The translations under genes and the position numbers were made by a program. 52,884 nt of DNA from Candidatus Latescibacterota bacterium (lineage in GTDB: Bacteria; Latescibacterota; UBA2968; UBA8231). Shown piece by piece: positions 34,587 through 43,285 of this stretch; within the stretch, counting starts at the first letter, position 1; each line of letters opens with the position of its first letter. Where the stretch lies: contig JAGWBY010000051.1 in the NCBI GenBank assembly GCA_021295675.1, forward strand, positions 10,281-63,164, given 5' to 3'. The notes under the pieces were generated by a model. It made no database searches. It was not told the origin of the DNA and saw only the letters and a program-made list of their open reading frames with translations.

Positions 34587-35824
34587 CAGGGCAATCGCAC
34601 CAAAAATTGAGATTTGTCATAGGGTTATGTTATATTTTCTGTGTCTTTTTCGCTGGCGCTGGCGCGCGGTTTTTCTCCCCTTCTCCTGGAACGTTTCCCC
34701 ATGGCCTCTTCGGCTGATTCACTGATTGAACATTTTTCCCAGGTACCCGATCCACGTATCGAGCGCAGCCAACGGCATCGTCTCATCGATATTGTGGTCA
34801 TTGCCGTGTGTGGCGCGATCTGCGGGGCCGACAACTGGGTGCATATCGCTGAGTTTGGGCGGTCCAAATACGACTGGCTAAAAACCTTTCTGGCATTGCC
34901 CAACGGCATTCCTTCCCATGACACCTTCGGCCGCGTCTTCGCCCGGATCTCGCCTGCGCATTTCCAAGACTGTTTCAGTGCTTGGGTCCAATCCCTCCTC
35001 CCCAAGCTTGATGCGGAGATTGTGCCTATTGATGGCAAGACGTTGCGCCACTCTTATGATCGAACCTCGGGTAAGGCAGCCGTACATATGGTCAATGCCT
35101 GGGCGGTGAAAAACCGACTGGTGTTAGGCCAGTTCCACTGTGCAGGCGGTCTGGACGAGATCACCATCATTCCCCAACTGCTGCGTGTGCTGGCGCTCAA
35201 AGGCTGCATCGTCACCGTCGATGCCATCGGCTGCCACAAAAGCGTGGCCGAACAGGTCATTGACCGGCAAGGCGATTACGTGCTGGCCGTCAAGGCTAAT
35301 CAGCCCAAGCTGTTGAATCATCTGCGTCAGGTCTTCGACCGACAGGAGTCTCACTTGCATCAGGATCTATCGGTCGACACGTTTGAGACCTACGATGAAA
35401 ACCACGGCCACATCGAGACCCGCCGGTACTGGACCACCGATCAGGTCGACGATTTTGCCGATTGGACGGCTTGGAAGGGCTTAGGCTTGTTCGGTATGGT
35501 CGAAGCCCAGCGACAGGTAGGCGATCAAGTCTCCGTGGAACGACGCTACTATATCTCCAGCTTGGACAACGATGCCCAGCGGTTTGGTGAAGCGGTGCGC
35601 AGGCATTGGAGCATTGAAAATTCCTTGCACTGGGTACTGGATGTGGTCTTCCGCGAAGATGACTCACGGGTACGCACCGGCCATGCCCCGGAAAATATGG
35701 CCCTCCTGCGACAGATTGCCGTGAGTCTGCTCCAACAAGAGAAGACGGCCAAGGTCGGCGTCCAGACCAAACGGCTCAAGGCCGGATGGGATAACACCTA
35801 TTTGGCTAAAGTATATTGCCCTGC
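34586..35824 (+). mobile_element. ISAs1-family insertion sequence
   Basis: Ten-base perfect terminal inverted repeats GCAGGGCAAT (34586-34595) and its complement (35815-35824) enclose one transposase. The right repeat contains the transposase stop region, as usual for the family. The expected 8-10 bp target duplication is not visible: the flanks differ completely, and the gene cut on the left does not resume on the right. This points to deletion or recombination after insertion. Confidence 0.88.
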
Positions 35825-35828
35825 ATAG
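34701..35828 (+). CDS. ISAs1-family DDE transposase
   Basis: 375 residues from ATG 34701, where the family N-terminus SSADSLIEHFSQVPDPRIER begins; the frame is open to 34641. The transposase-associated N-domain continues with HRLIDIVVIAVCGAICGADN. Catalytic residues: IVPIDGKTLRHSYD (first Asp), IVTVDAIGCHKSVAEQVIDR with GDYVLAVKANQPKLL (second Asp), and HWSIENSLHWVLDVVFREDD (Glu). The gene looks intact and the element may still be active. No interruptions were seen. Confidence 0.95.
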   Translation: MASSADSLIEHFSQVPDPRIERSQRHRLIDIVVIAVCGAICGADNWVHIAEFGRSKYDWLKTFLALPNGIPSHDTFGRVFARISPAHFQDCFSAWVQSLLPKLDAEIVPIDGKTLRHSYDRTSGKAAVHMVNAWAVKNRLVLGQFHCAGGLDEITIIPQLLRVLALKGCIVTVDAIGCHKSVAEQVIDRQGDYVLAVKANQPKLLNHLRQVFDRQESHLHQDLSVDTFETYDENHGHIETRRYWTTDQVDDFADWTAWKGLGLFGMVEAQRQVGDQVSVERRYYISSLDNDAQRFGEAVRRHWSIENSLHWVLDVVFREDDSRVRTGHAPENMALLRQIAVSLLQQEKTAKVGVQTKRLKAGWDNTYLAKVYCPA

Positions 35829-35897
35829 CGTACTTATTGAGGAAAAGGCCCTTATTGGCTGTCAGCCCCTTTCCTCAAGCCCAAGGAGTGTAACCCT

Positions 35898-36905
35898 ATG
35901 AATACAAAACGGCCCTCCCTCATCGCCCTGATCCTGCTGAGTACCCTGTTGGCCCTCCCCGCAGACGCCCAAGTTGACATTGAGGGGAGCCCAACAGATT
36001 TTCTCCCGCTGGAAGTCGGCAATCAGTGGACCTATGAGCACGTTTATCATAACAGTTTCTATTTCTACGATGACTTCTTCTTCAGCTATGACTACCCTTG
36101 GGCCGCGCCAGGCAGCAGCGTCAGGCGGGCGGTCGTACGGGCACTGTTGGAAATGCCTGAGTTTCCTTTTTACCCCGATGACCAAGGCAAGAGATACTGG
36201 TCTGATCATTTGGATGACGTCGAGAGATATCGGAACCCTCCTTTAAGAGAACTAACCATTGAGATTACCCATACCGAGATCATTGAGGGCCAAGAGTATT
36301 TTGTCTTTAGCGACGTGCCGTACGACTGGCCGCCGGTGCCCAATTTTTTTCTAACCGGCCAAAAGGTGCGCTTCTCAGACGAGGGTGCTCTATTGTTTCG
36401 CCGGAATGGGCAAGACATTCCTTTCTATGTCTTTCAAGAGGAGGCTTATTATATCACGCCAGAATATCCCGTGCTGCAAAATGAAAACCTTCCGGTCAAA
36501 CATACCCTCTGGCCTTTCTTTTCCCCTGCCGGGGAGCCTCTCCTTGAGGGTCTCAAGCATCCTCCTAGCTTGAGTATGGCATCGTCGGTTGTTTTTAATG
36601 TGAGTTGGTTGGAGGGTCTTCCTAAAGCTGATTGGCTGAATTATCATGAGGATGCTGTTGACCTTGGTCTTGTTGGGTTTGAAGCAGGATACGGGATCGT
36701 CTTTTACGACATGGTGCTCTGGGCGAACAATTGGGGTCCTTCTAACGTACCTGTGTTAGACTTTGGTAATAGTATTCTCCCGGTTTCGGCGGTTATTGGT
36801 GGCCGAAAGCTCGAAGTTTCGTATGAGCCCTTCCGTTTCAAATGGACAAACGTCCAGTCCACCACTTGGGGCCAACTCAAAGCGCGTCACCGGCAGCATC
36901 CCTAA
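35898..36905 (+). CDS. Secreted protein of unknown function, next to the IS
   Basis: 335 residues with a signal peptide (SLIALILLSTLLALPADAQ) and an AAGGAGTG ribosome site. The mature protein starts DFLPLEVGNQWTYEHVY, a motif seen in many secreted proteins of candidate phyla that carry a single beta-rich domain of unknown role, and its ITHTEIIEGQEYFVFSDVP segment fits the same pattern. It ends YEPFRFKWTNVQSTTWGQLK. The base composition is noticeably AT-richer in its middle than neighbours. Transcription may start in or beyond the IS: a 9-bp inverted repeat (TTGAGGAAA with TTTCCTCAA, 35839-35879) lies in the leader. Function unknown. Confidence 0.82.
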   Translation: MNTKRPSLIALILLSTLLALPADAQVDIEGSPTDFLPLEVGNQWTYEHVYHNSFYFYDDFFFSYDYPWAAPGSSVRRAVVRALLEMPEFPFYPDDQGKRYWSDHLDDVERYRNPPLRELTIEITHTEIIEGQEYFVFSDVPYDWPPVPNFFLTGQKVRFSDEGALLFRRNGQDIPFYVFQEEAYYITPEYPVLQNENLPVKHTLWPFFSPAGEPLLEGLKHPPSLSMASSVVFNVSWLEGLPKADWLNYHEDAVDLGLVGFEAGYGIVFYDMVLWANNWGPSNVPVLDFGNSILPVSAVIGGRKLEVSYEPFRFKWTNVQSTTWGQLKARHRQHP

Positions 36906-37500
36906 GAATGCCTCCTTGTCGGGGCCGCCGCATGGGTCCCCTGCGCTCCGCAAGCAGGGGCGGAAGGCCCGCACCGTTGGAGCCTTCGCGCACCAGCGCG
37001 GCCAAGGCATACGCTGCCGCACCCATAGAGCCGTACAGACCGCGACCCATGCGGCACCGAGTGAAGCACCGCACATCAGCGCGGCGATCATCTGGCCCTT
37101 GAGGGGGCTTAAAGAATCGTAGCCTAACGGCCGAAAATTGAGGAGATGGAGGGTAAGTAGTTGTTTTTTAACGACTTATGAAGATTTTTATCGGCGGAAT
37201 CTTGGGACTGGAAGCAAGACGCAGCCATCTCGGCAGGCTTTGCTTGCGGCAACGTCATCGCAAATGTTAGGTGATGTACCATCTTCCAGTTCGTCCTCCG
37301 ACGGGCGGGACCGCTGCTTCAGCGGCAACGCCGGAAAGCATAGTGAAACGCTAAATGGGTTGTCAAGAGAAAATTTCACCCGGCACAACTCAAGCCACGT
37401 TCCTTCCCTGCGACTGCGGCCCGTTTACCTAACGTGAAATTGGCAATCGTACCATAGGCGCTAGGTTCCCGGTCGCCGCCGAAGTGTCAAGGCCGGCCCG
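36906..37500. other. Non-coding or degenerate region
   Basis: No convincing gene. On the minus strand, 36906-37110 reads LKGQMIAALMCGASLGAAWV in one frame and GSMGAAAYALAALVREGSNG in another, suggesting a decayed gene end that I cannot identify. A 7-bp hairpin (CCCCTGC/GCAGGGG) is near 36938-36961 and another (CCGCTG/CAGCGG) near 37310-37325. A dispersed repeat copy is at 37414. Confidence 0.4.
37414..37438. repeat. Short dispersed repeat, copy 2
   Basis: The core CGGCCCGTTTACCTAACGTG plus AA matches 14802-14825 at 20 of 22 positions, again in non-coding DNA. Confidence 0.45.
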
Positions 37501-38230
37501 CTAGCGGCCGAGCGACTTTTCCCGCCGCAGGTCAATATCAAAGATGCGCAGGTAGCGGCCCTGAAACTCGCCGATGACTTCGGGAATCTGGTCTTCGTCG
37601 AGATCGAGCAGGCCCATGCGCTCACCAAAAGGCTCGGGCGACTGCCACTCTAAGTCGAAGAAGCGGGCGTCGAACACGTAGCCGTCGTTGAGTACAATCT
37701 CGTCTTCGTCGTCTCCATCGACGTCGCCGATGAGAATCTGATGGGCTGTCAAGTCGGTTTGGTCGCTGCGCCACTGCTCGTACTGGTCGCGGCCGTCGTA
37801 CACGACTAAGCGACCATCGGCGCAAAACACGAGCTCGGGCTGAGGGTCGTCGTCGATGTCGCCGATGGTCAGGCGGCGAATTGCTCCACAGCAGCGTGTA
37901 GTCCTGCGAGTCGAAGTAATACACGCGGCCGTGGTCGGTATAGGCGACGATCTCGTCGAGCTGGTCGTCGTTGATGTCGAGGACGAACACGCCGGCCACC
38001 GCCCCTTCGAGATAGTCGCTGTCCCACACCTCGGTATAGGTGCGGTCGCGCTCCTCATAGACGTGGAGTCGGCCATCGTTGTCGCCGAGCACGAGGCGAT
38101 CTGGGCCTTCGCCCGCAGGCAAGCGCTGGATATTGTCGAATTCGTCTAAGTCTCCACTATAAGCCGGCCATTCCGCAGCTTGGCTCGACAGCGGAACCAG
38201 CCATAACGCGCATAAGATCAATCGCAACAT
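37501..38230 (-). pseudogene. Secreted FG-GAP/VCBS-type propeller protein, frameshifted
   Basis: The start follows larC directly, with the ribosome site AAGGAG inside the larC end; GTG 38239 or ATG 38230 are possible. A signal peptide (RLILCALWLVPLSSQA) is followed by propeller strands: PDRLVLGDNDGRLHVYEERD, VFVLDINDDQLDEIVAYTDH and RVYYFDSQDYTLLW. Here the frame breaks near 37885 and the pattern continues in the next frame with IRRLTIGDIDDDPQPELVFC, HQILIGDVDGDDEDEIVLND and MGLLDLDEDQIPEVIGEFQG, stopping at 37501. A few residues of one blade are missing. D-x-D-x-D motifs are FG-GAP calcium sites. Partner unknown. Confidence 0.75.
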
Positions 38231-38238
38231 AATGGTCA

Positions 38239-39435
38239 CTACTCCTTGATGGCGGCCGCCCGAGCGGCCTCATATACGGAAAGCAAGGGCACTTGGTGCT
38301 GTTGGGCTAGCCGCGCGCAGTCCTCGTATTCAGGCGCGGCACGGCGGCGTCCGTCTAGATAGCTAAACTTGACGTTGACCTCCCCGTACGGCGTGGCAAC
38401 GGCGCGGACCTGGCGTTTCAAGACGCGGCGTTCTACCCCGTAGTAGCGCAGGCCGATGGTAGTAGTTTCTTGCAGGACGATCGCGGCTAGCTCGTCCAAG
38501 CGGCCCACCGGAGCGAGGACGCTGAGAACATTGCCCGGACGACCTTTCTTCATCAGGACCGGCGTGGCGTACACGTCGCACGCGCCCTGCGCTAGTAGCC
38601 GGTCGAAAAGGTAGCCGTACACCTCTGGATTCATATCGTCGATATTGGCTTCGATCAGCAGGACGCGCTCGCTAGCCGGAACGCGCTCACCCAAGCGCAG
38701 GCGCAATAGATTGGGGATGTCCTCTAAGTCGCGGCGACCCGCGCCATAGCCAACGGCCTGTTGGCAAAAGGGCGGCTGCGGCCCAAAGGAACGAGCTAAA
38801 GTGGTGATGATCGCCGCCCCGGTCGGAGTGACGAGTTCAGCGCGGATATCGGTCTGTTCAGTCGGCACGTCGCGGCAGAGGGCCAAGACCCCAGGCACGG
38901 GCACCGGGTAGCGCCCGTGTGCGCAGCGCACAAAACCCGTGCCAAAGCGCAGGGGCGAAGCGCAGACCTCTTCTACCTCCAAGAGCTGGAGACCGGCCAC
39001 GGCCCGGGCGTCGAGGGCCCCCACTTCGTGCAGGGCCACTTCGGCGGGCGCGGCGTTGTGTACCTCGGCTTCGGCTGCGCACAGGCGCTCAAATACGCGG
39101 ATGGAGCGCTCCTTGACGACGTCGTCTAAGCGGCTGTCGTCAATGCGGCTAGTTATATCTTTGAGATGGGCGTGGGCGTGATCGTGCGTGGGCTCGCCAG
39201 ACAGGTCGAGATGGTGCTCGGCGTCGCCCAACGGCGCGCCAGCCACACAGACCTTAGCGCGGGTGGCGGCAATGGCGTGCCGGGCGGTGGCTTCGCGCTC
39301 AATGGCGACGTTTTTTACGCCTAACTTGGCAATTTCTCGGTTGAGGTCCGCTAGCGGGAGACCCGCGTCGAGCAGGGCACCCAAGATCATGTCGCCGCTG
39401 ATACCAGAAAAGCAGTCAAAGTAGGCGATCTTCAT
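38239..39435 (-). CDS. larC: LarC, nickel-pincer cofactor cyclometallase
   Basis: LarC inserts nickel into the pyridinium thioacid/thioamide precursor to give the pincer cofactor of lactate racemase-type enzymes. The gene is 398 residues from ATG 39435 (GGGAGG upstream); the N-terminus KIAYFDCFSGISGDMILGAL is diagnostic. A histidine-rich stretch (HDHAHAHLKDI) near residue 95 is typical and may store nickel. LVTPTGAAIITTLARSFG and LLIEANIDDMNPEVYGYLFD, then DVYATPVLMKKGRPGNVLSV, complete the family pattern in a single uninterrupted frame, unlike lactobacilli where a programmed shift occurs. larB, larE and larA are not adjacent. Confidence 0.95.
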   Translation of the reverse strand: MKIAYFDCFSGISGDMILGALLDAGLPLADLNREIAKLGVKNVAIEREATARHAIAATRAKVCVAGAPLGDAEHHLDLSGEPTHDHAHAHLKDITSRIDDSRLDDVVKERSIRVFERLCAAEAEVHNAAPAEVALHEVGALDARAVAGLQLLEVEEVCASPLRFGTGFVRCAHGRYPVPVPGVLALCRDVPTEQTDIRAELVTPTGAAIITTLARSFGPQPPFCQQAVGYGAGRRDLEDIPNLLRLRLGERVPASERVLLIEANIDDMNPEVYGYLFDRLLAQGACDVYATPVLMKKGRPGNVLSVLAPVGRLDELAAIVLQETTTIGLRYYGVERRVLKRQVRAVATPYGEVNVKFSYLDGRRRAAPEYEDCARLAQQHQVPLLSVYEAARAAAIKE

Positions 39436-39450
39436 CTTCGCCTCCCGCAC

Positions 39451-39858
39451 TCAGGGCAGGCGCTTGAGATCGGCCTTGCGCTTCTTCCAGTCAAACTCCT
39501 CGGCAAAATCGTACACATCGACGAAGTCTTCAATCCGATCCTCGGCTGTCTTGCGCAGCAAATTCGCATCGACCAAGTTGAAGACAATCTCGCCAAAATC
39601 GCGCGTTTGCTCAATGCCCCAGTGGGTAAAGACCGAGCGGGTGAGCGGCCCAAATTGATCGGCGCTGTACTCGCTGATGCCAAAGAGCAGATCCCGACCG
39701 GAAATGTGTCGCTTCTCTTCGCTCAAGGTATCGTTGTTCTTGCCGAGCTTTTGCACCGTGTATCCTAGCGCATCGTATATAAAAAGATACGCATCGCTCT
39801 TGTAGCGCCCGTCGCGCTCGGCTAGATTTTCTATTTCTTGCAGCGCTTTTGGTTCCAT
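39451..39858 (-). CDS. Minf_1886 family conserved protein
   Basis: 135 residues. The conserved order of this family is visible: YKSDAYLFIYDALGYTVQKL, RHISGRDLLFGISEYSADQF, GPLTRSVFTHWGIEQTRDFG and EIVFNLVDANLLRKTAEDR, then DFVDVYDFAEEFDW. Function is unknown; the family is found mainly in PVC and FCB group bacteria, which agrees with the suggested host lineage. It is probably cytosolic. It stands 15 bases from larC in the same direction and may be read with it. Confidence 0.9.
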   Translation of the reverse strand: MEPKALQEIENLAERDGRYKSDAYLFIYDALGYTVQKLGKNNDTLSEEKRHISGRDLLFGISEYSADQFGPLTRSVFTHWGIEQTRDFGEIVFNLVDANLLRKTAEDRIEDFVDVYDFAEEFDWKKRKADLKRLP

Positions 39859-39885
39859 CGAAAAAGGTCGATAAGGCCAATAAAA

Positions 39886-41202
39886 CTAGAGTGGTGCGGA
39901 TGTCAAGGTCGAGGCATGACGCCAAGTGCGCGGGCCAAGCTCGAGGACGTGCAAAAGCGCGTCGCGCTGGTGGACAAAGTCCGGCAACAGATCGTCAGCT
40001 AGGGTGGGTACGGCATGGCCTTCGTTGATGAGTTCGGGATTGATGTGATGGTCATTTTTGATGATTTCGTAGTGCAGGTGGGAGGCGGTCGCGAGTCCGG
40101 TGGCACCGACCTTGCCGATGATCTCTTTTTGCTCTACGAGCTGACCCTCGCGAACCAATATCTTGCTCAGGTGCGCGTAGCGGGTGCGATAGCCATTGGC
40201 ATGGACGATTTCGACTAATTTGCCATAACCGCCTTTCCAGCCAGCGAACGCGACCTGTCCGCGGGCCGTAGTCCACACCAAAGTGCCCGTCGGCGCACCA
40301 TAGTCCGTACCTAGATGGGGACGCTGCTTTTTGAGAATGGGATGGAAGCGTTGGCGGTTGAAGCGCGAGGTGATGCGATTGACGCCGAGGGGCTTGAGTA
40401 CGAACATCCGGCCGAGGGAGCGGCCGCTGGCGTTGTAATAGGCACCCTCCCCCTCGGTGGCAGCATAGCGGACCGCCAACTCGGTCACTCGTTCACCTTC
40501 ATAGCGCGCCAACAGGACGTCGCCGTAGCGGACGAAGTGCTCGTCGATGTAGAGCTTTTCAAAGACAACTCCTAGCCGATCGCCGCGCCGCGGGTCCCGC
40601 TGGAAGTCGATGACGGCACCAAATATGTCATCGGCGAGCACATCGCTGAGTGCGTTGCCCTCCCCGGCTGCGCTGATGGCGTTGGAAAGGTTGTCTTTAA
40701 TGCGCACTTCGAGCCGCTCGACCCGTCGCTCCAGCGGTAGCTGCAACTGGCGAGCAACAAACTGACCATCGTGCAATTTCACCTCGATCGGGCGATCAGG
40801 GGTGCGGTGAGGCGTGTAGCAGAAGCGGCGAATGGCGTCGCTGGTGTCGATTGCGACCTCGTAGTAGTCGCCCGCCTTGACTTGCGCGGGATCAAAAACC
40901 GCGTACAGCGCTTCGTACAGCCGTTCCAATTGGCCGCTCGGGACATGACACTGCTTGAGCAAGCGGTCAATGGAATCCCCGGGACGCAGCGCGGCGGCAA
41001 TCGTTCGCGTGGGATCGTCGGGCGGAGGCGGAATCGGGGGGCCGACAAACGGCAACTCCCACACGGCGGACGCAGCGGCCGGAGTAAAAGCTACTTCCCC
41101 GAAATGAGCGACTGCGCCCGCTGAGGGCTGAGAGGACATCCCCAAGCGCAGTGCGACAAGCGCAAGGATGCCCCAGAAGCAAGTGGCAAATCCAAATCTC
41201 AT
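39886..41202 (-). CDS. M23-family peptidase (MepM/NlpD-type murein endopeptidase)
   Basis: 438 residues with an N-terminal signal or anchor (FATCFWGILALVALRLGMS). A low-complexity segment is followed by a LysM/OapA-like region (LRPGDSIDRLLKQCHVPSGQ) and a central strand domain as in MepM. The LytM catalytic part is at about residues 290-400: RPHLGTDYGAPTGTLVWTTA with His and Asp zinc ligands, GYGKLVEIVHANGYRTRYAH, then GLATASHLHYEIIKN with the HLH motif. It cleaves peptidoglycan cross-links in the periplasm. The class A PBP and other envelope genes lie further along the same strand. Confidence 0.93.
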   Translation of the reverse strand: MRFGFATCFWGILALVALRLGMSSQPSAGAVAHFGEVAFTPAAASAVWELPFVGPPIPPPPDDPTRTIAAALRPGDSIDRLLKQCHVPSGQLERLYEALYAVFDPAQVKAGDYYEVAIDTSDAIRRFCYTPHRTPDRPIEVKLHDGQFVARQLQLPLERRVERLEVRIKDNLSNAISAAGEGNALSDVLADDIFGAVIDFQRDPRRGDRLGVVFEKLYIDEHFVRYGDVLLARYEGERVTELAVRYAATEGEGAYYNASGRSLGRMFVLKPLGVNRITSRFNRQRFHPILKKQRPHLGTDYGAPTGTLVWTTARGQVAFAGWKGGYGKLVEIVHANGYRTRYAHLSKILVREGQLVEQKEIIGKVGATGLATASHLHYEIIKNDHHINPELINEGHAVPTLADDLLPDFVHQRDALLHVLELGPRTWRHASTLTSAPL

Positions 41203-41253
41203 TTCAAGATATCTAGGGAAAAAACAAGGGGCCTGACAACGGGTGGGGAACCG

Positions 41254-41281
41254 TTGACCAATATGAGCAAGACTTTAATAT
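41254..41281 (+). promoter_or_regulatory. Candidate promoter for rlmN
   Basis: TTGACC (41254-41259) is 16 bases from TAATAT (41276-41281), in an AT-rich stretch between the divergent M23 gene and rlmN. Confidence 0.45.
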
Positions 41282-41319
41282 ATACAACTTACGCTATTTA
41301 AGCATTAAGGATTTTTGCG

Positions 41320-42366
41320 ATGACCAGTCCGCTCTACGATCTAAAAGCCATGCTGCCCGACGAACTCGACCGGCTCGTCGGCGAGTTTGACGAACCGGCG
41401 TACCGCACCCGTCAAATCTTCGATTGGCTCTATGCCAAGGGCGTGCGCGACGTCCGGGAGATGACCAATATCTCCAAAATTTTGCGGGACAAGCTCGCCG
41501 AGCAGACGCGCATTACTTGCCTAAACCTCGTCAAACGTCAAGAGTCGGCCACGGGCGAAGCGGTCAAATTCCTCTTTGAGCTACCCTCTGGACAACTAAT
41601 CGAGTCCGTGCTGATCGTCGATGGCATCCGGCGCACAGCGTGCCTGTCGTCGCAAGTGGGCTGTCCGCTCGACTGCAAGTTCTGCGCCACCGGGCGGATG
41701 GGAATGATCGCCAACCTCGAAGCCGGGCAGATCGTCGATCAACTCTTGCAAGTGAACCAGTTCGCCCGCGCACGGGGCGAGCAGGTGACCAATGTGGTGA
41801 TGATGGGGATGGGCGAGCCGTTGCTCAACTACTCGGCGGTCGTGCGCGCCCTAAAGCTAATGCGCCTAAAAGAGGGCATTGGGTTGGGGGGACGGAAAAT
41901 CACGGTTTCTACCGCGGGGTACATTCCGGGCATTCGCCGGCTCATGGCCGAAGATCTCAACGTGGGGTTGGCCATTTCGCTCAACGCCACAACCGACGAA
42001 ATGCGCGAACAGCTCATGCCGATCAATCGCAAGTACAAGATCGCCGACCTCTTGGCGGTCGCGAGCGAGTTTTTCGCCTGTCGCGGCTATGGCGTTACCT
42101 TTGAGTACGTGCTCATGGCCGGCTTGACCGATGCGGACGCAGACGCACAGCGGCTGGCCGGACTGACCCGCGACATTCCCTGCAAGATCAACCTCATACC
42201 CTACAACGAAACAACAGACCACCGCTTCCGCCGACCAGCTCGCCAGCGCCTAGAGCAGTTCTACCAAGTGCTCAGAGGCTGCAACGTCGAGTTTACCGTG
42301 CGCCACAGTCGCGGGCGGGACATCGACGCCGCCTGCGGCCAACTCTATCATCAGCAAAAAAAATGA
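41320..42366 (+). CDS. rlmN: 23S rRNA (adenine-2503-C2)-methyltransferase / tRNA m2A37 enzyme
   Basis: A radical-SAM methylase of 348 residues. The N-terminal helical domain (YRTRQIFDWLYAKGVRDV) binds RNA. The cluster motif CPLDCKFCATG near residue 115 holds the three [4Fe-4S] cysteines. NVVMMGMGEPLLNYSAVVRA is the conserved GEP region and KITVSTAGYIPGIRRL follows. The second catalytic Cys, which carries the methylene intermediate, is in DIDAACGQL near 340; the other catalytic Cys site matches FEYVLMAGLTDAD and the following strand. All key parts are intact. It modifies A2503 of 23S rRNA and A37 of some tRNAs. Confidence 0.97.
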   Translation: MTSPLYDLKAMLPDELDRLVGEFDEPAYRTRQIFDWLYAKGVRDVREMTNISKILRDKLAEQTRITCLNLVKRQESATGEAVKFLFELPSGQLIESVLIVDGIRRTACLSSQVGCPLDCKFCATGRMGMIANLEAGQIVDQLLQVNQFARARGEQVTNVVMMGMGEPLLNYSAVVRALKLMRLKEGIGLGGRKITVSTAGYIPGIRRLMAEDLNVGLAISLNATTDEMREQLMPINRKYKIADLLAVASEFFACRGYGVTFEYVLMAGLTDADADAQRLAGLTRDIPCKINLIPYNETTDHRFRRPARQRLEQFYQVLRGCNVEFTVRHSRGRDIDAACGQLYHQQKK

Positions 42367-42376
42367 GCTGGGGATC

Positions 42377-42898
42377 GTGAATTTCAAAGGACATGTCTTG
42401 GGAGGAGTCGTCACGGGAACCGGAGTGGCGATAGGTGCGGTTTCCTCCGGCGCTGTCGCACCCGACGACCTAACTACCCAAGCCGCCGTCGTCGGCACTG
42501 CGCTGTTCTTTTCCCTCTTTCCCGACTTGGACACGGCTTCGGTCGCACAGCGGTGGTTTTTCCGCGGCGTCTTCTGCGTCTTGCTCTATCTGGGCTGGAC
42601 CGAACACTACGAATTGGCGACCATAGTAGGCATCTTGTGCGTCCTACCGCTTTTGGATCACCACCGCGGCTGGACGCACTGGAAGATCAGCCCGTTCATC
42701 ACTGTAGGGGTGCTGGGCACGAGCTACGAATACTGGCGAGCGCGGCAGGCTTTTCTCGGGGAATTTACCTGGGACAACGTGCACACTCTGCTGGAAGGGC
42801 ACTTGGTTTTCTTTGTAGCCTGCATCGTCGGTTGGTACACCCATCTCTTGCTAGACGGGTGCTTCAAGGTGTTCCCCACCAGCCAAGACCACCACTGA
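42377..42898 (+). CDS. YdjM-like membrane-bound metal-dependent hydrolase family protein
   Basis: 173 residues from GTG 42377, ten bases after rlmN. The N-terminus NFKGHVLGGVVTGTGVAIGA supplies the first His, SLFPDLDTASVAQRW the Asp-x-Asp, and LLDHHRGWTHWKISPFI and WYTHLLLDGCFKVFPTS the remaining His/Asp residues of a membrane metal site. Several helices span the inner membrane. E. coli YdjM is induced by DNA damage and regulated by LexA; no LexA box was seen here. The exact reaction is unknown. Its tail ends in TSQDHH. Confidence 0.88.
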   Translation: MNFKGHVLGGVVTGTGVAIGAVSSGAVAPDDLTTQAAVVGTALFFSLFPDLDTASVAQRWFFRGVFCVLLYLGWTEHYELATIVGILCVLPLLDHHRGWTHWKISPFITVGVLGTSYEYWRARQAFLGEFTWDNVHTLLEGHLVFFVACIVGWYTHLLLDGCFKVFPTSQDHH

Positions 42899-42904
42899 GG
42901 CAAC

Positions 42905-43285
42905 TCAGTCGCTCTCGGCCTCGGCCTCGGCGTCTTTTTCTTTTTTCTTACTGACGAACTTCTTGATCTTGGCGATGGCTTCGGGCACCAATCCGATGAT
43001 CTGACCCCAACCGGCCTCCTGATCGCCGATGGACGCCACCTGTACCCTGCCGTCGGCATCGACGATGAGAAAGGCGATGGGTTCGATGTTCGCGCCGCCG
43101 CCCGTCCCGCTCTGCCCCTTGCCCTCCTGCCCGCCACCGGCTCCAAAGCCAAACGATATTTTCGATACCGGAATAATGGTCAAGTCGCCGGCCTGAAACG
43201 GCTGCCCGATGACGGTTTCGGTTTGCACGATGCGGTGCAACTCGCCTAGGACGCGCTCGACTAGGGATTCTACGGACGATGCCAG
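42905..43285 (-). CDS. GerW/YtfJ-family protein without a standard start codon
   Basis: 126 residues in the provisional reading. Family signs: SLVERVLGELHRIVQTETVI, GQPFQAGDLTIIPVSKISFG, FGAGGG, and IEPIAFLIVDADGRVQVASI. In Bacillus YtfJ/GerW supports spore germination, yet homologues occur widely in non-sporing bacteria where their role is unknown. The frame is open upstream into the DUF2953 gene, but that region is only its out-of-frame reading. No ATG, GTG or TTG lies near the family start (SSVESLVERV); CTG 43285 is the nearest candidate. The charged tail KKFVSKKKEKDAEAEAESD follows. GerW and DUF2953 often adjoin each other. Confidence 0.85.
   Translation of the reverse strand: MASSVESLVERVLGELHRIVQTETVIGQPFQAGDLTIIPVSKISFGFGAGGGQEGKGQSGTGGGANIEPIAFLIVDADGRVQVASIGDQEAGWGQIIGLVPEAIAKIKKFVSKKKEKDAEAEAESD

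Noticed and set aside
35862..36209. 115-residue minus-strand open frame
   Set aside because: It is the complement of the secreted-protein gene at 35898, which has a signal peptide and ribosome site.
36756..37091. 111-residue minus-strand open frame
   Set aside because: Half of it is antisense to the secreted protein and the remainder is not recognisable as a family.
37138..37437. 99-residue plus-strand open frame
   Set aside because: Composition is low-complexity (serine run), there is no ribosome site, and it covers a dispersed repeat.
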